From contig LR134136.1 in NCBI GenBank assembly GCA_900635495.1, forward strand, positions 2,666,001-2,730,000: 64,000 nucleotides of DNA, in the 5' to 3' direction. This document shows, piece after piece, positions 60,598 through 64,000 of the stretch. The position numbers and the translations under genes were made by a program. Source of the stretch: Atlantibacter hermannii. GTDB lineage: Bacteria; Pseudomonadota; Gammaproteobacteria; Enterobacterales; Enterobacteriaceae. The stretch's first letter is position 1. Each line of letters starts with the position of its first letter. Under the pieces are notes generated by a model. The model searched no databases. It was not told the DNA's origin and worked only from the letters and a program-made list of their open reading frames with translations.

Positions 60598-61855
60598 GCT
60601 TTGCTCCCCTGATGCGAAATATCGAAGCTGGCGGCATAAGACGCGGGTCGCTGCCATTCCAGATTTTGCCGTCGAGCAGACGGCTGCTGCGCATGGCATC
60701 GCCCGGCAGGCTGACGCCGGTTGCGGTTGCGGCCTGTTGATAGATGTCGGTGCGGTTAATACGTTGAGCGATGGCCTGATAATCAGGGTCCTGTTTCATC
60801 AATCCCCAGCGGCGGAACTGGGTCAGGAACCAGATGCCGTCCGAGAGCCACGGGTAGTTCACTTCCCCGTCGCGGAAGAACTGCATGCCGTGGCGATCCT
60901 GCCAGCGGCGGCCTGCGCCGTTGTCGTACTCGCCCAGCATCCGGCCTGTGAGGTACTGCTCTTTGGTATTGAGGTAGGCGCGTTTGGCCAGCACCCGGGC
61001 GGTTTCCCGGCGGTTGTCGTCACTGGCATCTATCCAGCGCGCCGCGTCCAGTACGGCACTGACCAGAGCGCGGGCCGCGTTAGGGTTCTTTTCCACCCAG
61101 TCGTTTCGGCAGCCGAGCACTTTTTCCGGGTGATCCGGCCAGATGTCCTGAGTGGTGGCGGCCGTAAAGCCAATACGGTCATTTATCGCCCGGGCGTTCC
61201 ACGGCTCACCCACGCAAAAGCCCACCATGTTGCCGATGCGCATGTTCATCACCATCTGCGGCGGCGGCACCACCACGGTACGCACATCGGTAAAGGGGTT
61301 GATGCCTTCCGAGGCCAGCCAGTAATAGAGCCACATGGCGTGGGTGCCGGTGGGAAAGGTGTGGGCGAAGGTATAGCTGCCGGGTGCCTGCTGGCGCAGA
61401 TACCCCGGCAGATCGCTGAGCGAGGCGACGCCTTTATCCAGCAGATCGGTGGAGAGCGTAATCGCCTGGCCATTGTTGTTCAGCGTCATCAGGCTCGCCA
61501 TCGCCTGTTTTTTACCGGCAATACCCAGCTCCAGCCCGTAAACCATGCCGTACAGAATGTGCGCCGCATCCAGTTCGCCATACACCAGTTTGTCGCGCAC
61601 AGCGGCCCAACTGGCCTCTTTACTGAGATTGAGTTTGATGCCGTACCGGGCGTCGAAGCCTTTAACGGACGCCATGACCAGCGGGGCGCAGTCGGTTAAC
61701 GGGATAAACCCGACGTTGATCTGCTGACGCTCCGGCTGGTCTGAGCCAGCGGCCCAGATGCTGCTGGCGAAATTCGGCATCATGATGACGCCGCCCAGTG
61801 TGGCGCCCGCCTGGATAAAGCGGCGGCGGGATAGGCCTCGTTGTGTGTCGCTCAT
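60594..61855 (-). CDS. nasF: Periplasmic nitrate-binding protein NasF (frameshifted at the end)
   Basis: Substrate-binding protein of the NasFED nitrate importer (NrtA-like). It begins MSDTQRGLSRRRFIQAGATL, a twin-arginine signal, so Tat export is likely. Binding-domain motifs: VGFIPLTDCAPLVMA, ASEGINPFTDVRTVVVPPPQ, and VGFCVGEPWN. Near 60650 one G is missing; restoring it gives the natural end (YAASFDISHQGSKA) and a stop overlapping nasE as ATGA, for 420 residues. First gene of nasFEDCBA, behind a sigma-54 promoter and an attenuator leader. Confidence 0.92.
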
Positions 61856-61868
61856 GGCTCTGCTCCAA

Positions 61869-61913
61869 TAAAAAAAGGCGTCCAACAATGCGTGAACATT
61901 GCGGGACGCCTTT
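61869..61913 (-). terminator. nasF leader terminator (NasR-controlled attenuator)
   Basis: On the minus strand AGGCGTCC-CGCAATG-TTCACG-CATTGTT-GGACGCCT followed by a run of seven to eight T, ending 14 nt before the nasF ATG. In K. oxytoca such a terminator blocks nas transcription until NasR, with nitrate, acts on the leader. Confidence 0.85.
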
Positions 61914-61927
61914 GTCCTCAGCGCCGG

Positions 61928-61945
61928 GAAGCCGCCGTTGGCTTC
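61928..61945 (-). promoter_or_regulatory. nasF leader 1:2 hairpin (NasR target)
   Basis: GAAGCC-AACGGC-GGCTTC hairpin upstream of the terminator, in the place of the 1:2 hairpin that NasR's ANTAR domain recognises in K. oxytoca. Confidence 0.75.
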
Positions 61946-61978
61946 TCTGCGTTTCGTGTTATGGTCAGTAATGATTTT

Positions 61979-61993
61979 GCAAATGCTGTGCCA
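61979..61993 (-). promoter_or_regulatory. Sigma-54 promoter of nasF
   Basis: TGGCACAGCATTTGC on the minus strand is an exact match to the RpoN consensus TGGCAC-N5-TTGC. Fits NtrC-dependent activation under nitrogen limitation. Confidence 0.9.
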
Positions 61994-62081
61994 GAAATTC
62001 AGGTACCTTTTCGGGTGTTTTAGCGGTTTTTTGTGAGCTGGCGCACCAAAAGCTGACACCGCCTGCCCCGTAGGTGTGCAT

Positions 62082-63282
62082 CTACCGCTTTGGAGTTAGC
62101 GTCCATAACGACGCGCTGAGCAACAGCGACCGGGCGATATCGACCATGCGCTGATTCTGGTTCATGGCGAGTTTACGTAACTGCTGCCAGGCAATCTCTT
62201 CACTGACGCCCTGATGGTTCATCAGTAATGTTTTGGCTTTATCAATGACGTTGCGCTCTTCCACCGTTTCCTGCAATGAGGTCAGTTCCCGACTGAGTTT
62301 TTCCAGTTCGCGGGCCTGCTGGCGCACTAACGGTAACAGGTGGCGCTCGACCGGGCCGCGTGCGCATGGCTTTGTTCAATCACCCAGGCGGCGAACGCCG
62401 CCTCGCTGGCCTGCGGCTCCTGTTCAGTATGTTGTAACGAAAGTCGCGCCGCAGCGGAAAGCGCGTCGATAAGCCGGATCTCGATGAGCCTTAGCGCGTC
62501 CAGACGTTCGGTTTGCAGATCAAACCAGCGTGCCGCCAGCTGGGGGCTGGTCCGGCATGGGTGCAGGCTTCACGCCGCATTGTTTCGATATCACGCGTCG
62601 GCTCTGCGGTTTCACGAAACAGAGCGGTTTCCGCCGGGCCGGCAAGGGAGAGAAAGGTGGCAAAGCTGTGCTGTTGGGCGTCGATGCGGTCTACCAGCAT
62701 CTGGCGAAGCGCGGCGCTGAATTCGCCGCGGGCAAACCCCATTGCCCCCACAGCGCGCTCCTGTCCAACCCACTCTTTGCCCTGCATCAGGCTGTACAGC
62801 GCGGTCAGCGCCTGGGCCACCTGCGGATCGCTCAGGGCATCGTTGGCGTCAGGAATAATTTCCATCAAAGGCTGAATGGTGCGAATAAAGCGGTCCATCG
62901 CCTGTTCCGGCGGAAGGCGACTGGCAGAGATTTCGTCACGCAGTTCGCTTATTCCTTCCAGAAACCAGAGCGCGCAGGCCAGCTTACCCGCCGCATTGCC
63001 GCCGATCATGGTGCGGTTGCTGGCAAGCCAGCGCTGAAAATCCTCAAGCGCTTCATCCACCATGGCGGCGCTTTGCTGGCGCTCGGGGCCGAACAACGCG
63101 CCACGGGAACAGAGCCAGACGTTAGACGCGCCGCGCTCGCGCTGAAGCGCATGGACCAGTTGACTAATCAGGGTCGCGAAGTCGCCAAGGCTGGCGAGGT
63201 GGCGTAACTGTTGCTGTTGATGCCGACGGGTATCGCGAAACCATTCCAGAGCGGTTTGTGGGCGTGGCGCCTGTTGATTCAT
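62082..63282 (-). CDS. nasR: Nitrate-responsive antiterminator NasR (two frameshifts)
   Basis: RNA-binding antiterminator of the nas operon. The N-terminal NIT domain (about residues 30-270) senses nitrate and nitrite; the C-terminal ANTAR domain (NVIDKAKTLLMNHQGVSEEI) binds the nasF leader. Frame breaks at 62532-62536 (five C for six) and 62351-62352 (two G for three, minus strand); corrected length about 400 residues, as in K. oxytoca NasR. Start at 63282 (MNQQAPRPQTALEW) with GGGGAG upstream. Same orientation as and directly upstream of nasF. Confidence 0.93.
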
Positions 63283-63376
63283 GTCATACTCCCCTGGTCA
63301 TTACCGTTTTACGCTATCGAGCGTTACGTTATTCATTTACAAGCAATAACCATGCCCAATCGGCAAAGGAGTCAAC

Positions 63377-63730
63377 GTGCAAAATATCGTGATTATCGCC
63401 AACGGTGCAGCTTACGGCAGCGAATCTCTGTTCAACAGCCTGCGGCTGGCCATCGCCCTGCGCGAACAACAGGACGATCTGAGTCTGAAATTGTTTTTAA
63501 TGTCTGATGCGGTAACCGCGGGAATTCGCGGTCAGAAACCGTCGGAAGGCTACAACATTCAGCAAATGCTTGAGATCCTTACCGCGCAGCAGGTGCCGGT
63601 GAAACTCTGTAAGACCTGTGCTGATGGACGTGGCGTATCCGGCCTGCCACTGATTGACGGCGTTGAGATTGGCACGCTGGTGGAACTGGCGCAGTGGACG
63701 CTGGCTGCGGATAAAGTGCTGACTTTTTAA
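63377..63730 (+). CDS. ychN: DsrE-family protein YchN
   Basis: A 117-residue cytoplasmic homohexameric DsrE/DsrF-like protein. The sequence follows E. coli YchN throughout: ANGAAYGSESLFNSLRLAIA, a conserved Cys pair in KLCKTCADGRG, and LAADKVLTF at the end. A sulfur-relay role is suggested by the fold but not proven. GTG start at 63377 behind AAAGGAG. Divergent from nasR; a terminator follows. Confidence 0.95.
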   Translation: MQNIVIIANGAAYGSESLFNSLRLAIALREQQDDLSLKLFLMSDAVTAGIRGQKPSEGYNIQQMLEILTAQQVPVKLCKTCADGRGVSGLPLIDGVEIGTLVELAQWTLAADKVLTF

Positions 63731-63737
63731 TGCCCTT

Positions 63738-63767
63738 CTGCCGCCAGCCTCCGCTTGCGGCAGTTTT
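63738..63767 (+). terminator. Terminator after ychN
   Basis: CTGCCGC (63738-63744) pairs with GCGGCAG (63757-63763), followed by a T-rich stretch. Confidence 0.75.
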
Positions 63768-64000
63768 CTTTTTAACGCGCTTCACCGGACTGAAGCGAAA
63801 GAGTTTGCTGAAAGCGCCAGCTGTTTCCAGATTTTCCCGCCTCGTTTTCCTGTGATCGACCCAAAACCTGCTTCCGGTGAATGCTTTCAGGGCATTTATA
63901 ACTAAAGTTTAATGATTATGAAATTCGTTGATCAAAGTCATCTCCTGCGCCCTCCCTCTTTGGTGTTATGCATAAGCGTGTTTTTGTGAACAACATCACG
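63768..64000. other. Right-edge intergenic region
   Basis: No gene is visible. TTGATCAAAGTCAT (63928-63941) resembles an FNR half-site plus a degenerate arm, so an anaerobically controlled promoter for a gene beyond the edge is possible. Confidence 0.3.

Noticed and set aside
56789..61699. Long plus-strand ORFs antisense to nasB and nasF (up to 391 codons)
   Set aside because: Shadows of GC-rich coding sequence; no family resemblance.
62000..62081. NtrC sites upstream of the nasF sigma-54 promoter
   Set aside because: TGCACACC and GGTGTCA are present, but spacing and symmetry do not fit the usual NtrC palindrome well enough to call.

Overview
The window is a chromosomal segment of an enteric bacterium of the family Enterobacteriaceae. 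Gene content and order over most of its length match the E. coli 27-28 minute region: yciA-tonB-yciI-yciY-cls-yciU, opp, ychE, adhE, tdk, hns, galU, rssB, ychJ, purU, tyrTV, nar, ychO, ychN. It also carries a complete nas (assimilatory nitrate) operon with nasR, typical of Klebsiella/Enterobacter-like genera and absent from E. coli K-12. I do not name a species.

Layout. (1) 1-5.9 kb is accessory: an AT-rich orphan ORF, a split MFS pump with a divergent LysR regulator (this pair lies between two copies of a short repeat), a TetR/SDR pair with two visible operators, a candidate small RNA, a 58-aa protein and a copper-storage-like Cys-rich protein. (2) 6.0-10.8 kb: yciA, tonB, yciI, yciY, cls, yciU and a Kv-like channel. 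(3) 10.9-16.6 kb: the oligopeptide importer oppABCDF. (4) 17.4-29.2 kb: ychE, adhE, tdk, hns, a uge-ugd-galU nucleotide-sugar block, rssB with a coupled small gene in the place of rssA, ychJ and purU. (5) 29.3-29.8 kb: tandem tRNA-Tyr genes followed by rtT-like repeats. (6) 29.8-38.0 kb: a nine-gene, overlap-coupled operon, unknown to me, combining a ketosynthase III, two SDRs, an adenylate-forming enzyme, two hydrolase-like proteins, a desaturase remnant and two glycosyltransferases. It sits between the rtT repeats and narI and is the best candidate for an undescribed system, probably a glycolipid or modified fatty-acid product. (7) 38.1-50.1 kb: respiratory nitrate reduction (narIJHG, narK, narXL), with a GC-rich inverted-repeat element of about 0.9 kb inserted between narG and narK. 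(8) 50.2-52.3 kb: ychO and a secreted PEBP-like protein. (9) 52.2-63.3 kb: nasFEDCBA and nasR, with a sigma-54 promoter and the NasR-type leader attenuator. (10) ychN closes the window.

How it works together. The right half is a nitrate hub: NarXL senses nitrate, NarK transports it, NarGHI respires it anaerobically, and NasFED/NasA/NasB/NasC import it and reduce it to ammonium for nitrogen supply under NasR antitermination. uge/ugd/galU supply UDP-glucose, UDP-glucuronate and UDP-galacturonate, which could also be donors for the two glycosyltransferases of the novel operon.

Quality warning. About 30 one-base frameshifts split otherwise full-length conserved genes (adhE, narG, narH, narX, nasB and others). 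Nearly all fall in short homopolymers, and restoring one base gives the expected family length. I therefore annotate these as single CDSs spanning the frameshift and treat the shifts as probable sequencing errors.
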